A stretch of DNA of 5,188 nt from Bryobacterales bacterium (GTDB lineage: Bacteria > Cyanobacteriota > Vampirovibrionia > Obscuribacterales > Obscuribacteraceae), in assembly GCA_903970295.1 (NCBI GenBank), contig CAJCHQ010000361.1, positions 1 through 5,188 of the forward strand. The letters are read 5' to 3'. This document shows positions 5,110 through 5,188 of the stretch, piece after piece. A program made the translations under genes and the position numbers. The notes under the pieces are model-generated. The model made no database searches and had not been told where the DNA came from. It saw nothing but the letters and a program-made list of their open reading frames with translations. The stretch's first letter is position 1. Each line of letters starts with the position of its first letter.

Positions 5110-5188
5110 ATGATGTCCCTCATTATACGTCTGACACTGGTTACCTCCATCCTCGCCACCACGATTGGCGCGGGTTCGGAAACGCACG
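5110..5188 (+). CDS. Putative secreted or membrane protein, N-terminal fragment
   Basis: An open frame with two adjacent ATGs (5110 and 5113) runs to the right edge, 26 codons. It begins MMSLIIRLTLVTSILATT and continues Ile-Gly-Ala-Gly-Ser-Glu-Thr-His. This looks like a Sec signal peptide: a short start with one Arg, a hydrophobic core of about a dozen residues, then small residues (Gly-Ala-Gly) suited to signal peptidase. GGA at 5105-5107 is five bases before the second ATG, and an in-frame stop lies at 5083, so the start is bounded. It would diverge from tgt. No family can be named from so little sequence, and a chance ORF cannot be excluded. Confidence 0.42.
   Translation, partial: MMSLIIRLTLVTSILATTIGAGSETH
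5122..5127 (-). promoter_or_regulatory. Possible tgt promoter (TATAAT -10 box)
   Basis: A perfect minus-strand TATAAT lies 77 bases before the TTG chosen as the tgt start. No matching -35 box is seen at 16-18 bases. If used, the message would begin near 5115, ruling out the in-frame GTG/ATG codons at 5162, 5150 and 5123 as starts. Confidence 0.33.

Noticed and set aside
1..5188. Mobile element, CRISPR array, toxin-antitoxin or other accessory system
   Set aside because: No transposase, terminal repeats, regular spacers or paired small ORFs; every sizeable coding region is a recognisable housekeeping or stress gene apart from the fragment at the right edge.

Overview
The window reads as ordinary, well-packed bacterial chromosome of roughly balanced base composition. 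The left half (about 1-2804, minus strand) is the membrane-sector half of an F-type ATP synthase operon. In transcription order it holds an AtpZ/AtpI-family gene, atpB (a), atpE (c), atpF' (b'), atpF (b) and the first 51 codons of atpH (delta), which runs off the left edge. The right half holds pspA/vipp1 (plus strand), diverging from the ATP synthase operon. Convergent to pspA is tgt (minus strand), the queuosine tRNA-guanine transglycosylase. At the right edge lies the signal-peptide-like start of an unidentified plus-strand gene.

Lineage: two different b-type stalk genes in the order c-b'-b-delta, an Ala-Asp-Glu-Leu motif after the essential arginine of subunit a, and an IM30-like PspA all recall Cyanobacteria. 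However, subunit c has Ile where photosynthetic cyanobacteria carry Gln, the first gene is a short two-helix AtpZ type, and subunit a departs from the usual Arg-Leu-Phe-Gly-Asn motif. My best inference is a non-photosynthetic relative such as the Melainabacteria/Vampirovibrionia (perhaps Obscuribacterales). This is a guess from motifs; no tree was run.

How the genes fit together: subunits a and c form the proton path, b, b' and delta form the peripheral stalk, and AtpZ is an accessory protein. The catalytic genes atpA, atpG, atpD and atpC are not visible and would be expected further left or elsewhere. PspA coats and protects the inner membrane when it leaks protons, so its place back-to-back with the proton-driven synthase makes physiological sense, though a regulatory link is unproven. 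Tgt is a tRNA-modification enzyme with no obvious functional tie to either.

Non-coding structure: there is a 269-base divergent intergenic region (2805-3073) with weak promoter candidates, a 157-base atpB-atpE gap holding a perfect TATAAT, and a strong hairpin between atpE and atpF'. The ends of pspA and tgt overlap by 11 bases, and each gene has a terminator-like hairpin inside the other's coding end. I see no mobile element, CRISPR array, RNA gene or new defence-type system. The most notable protein-level oddity is the altered motif next to the essential arginine of subunit a.
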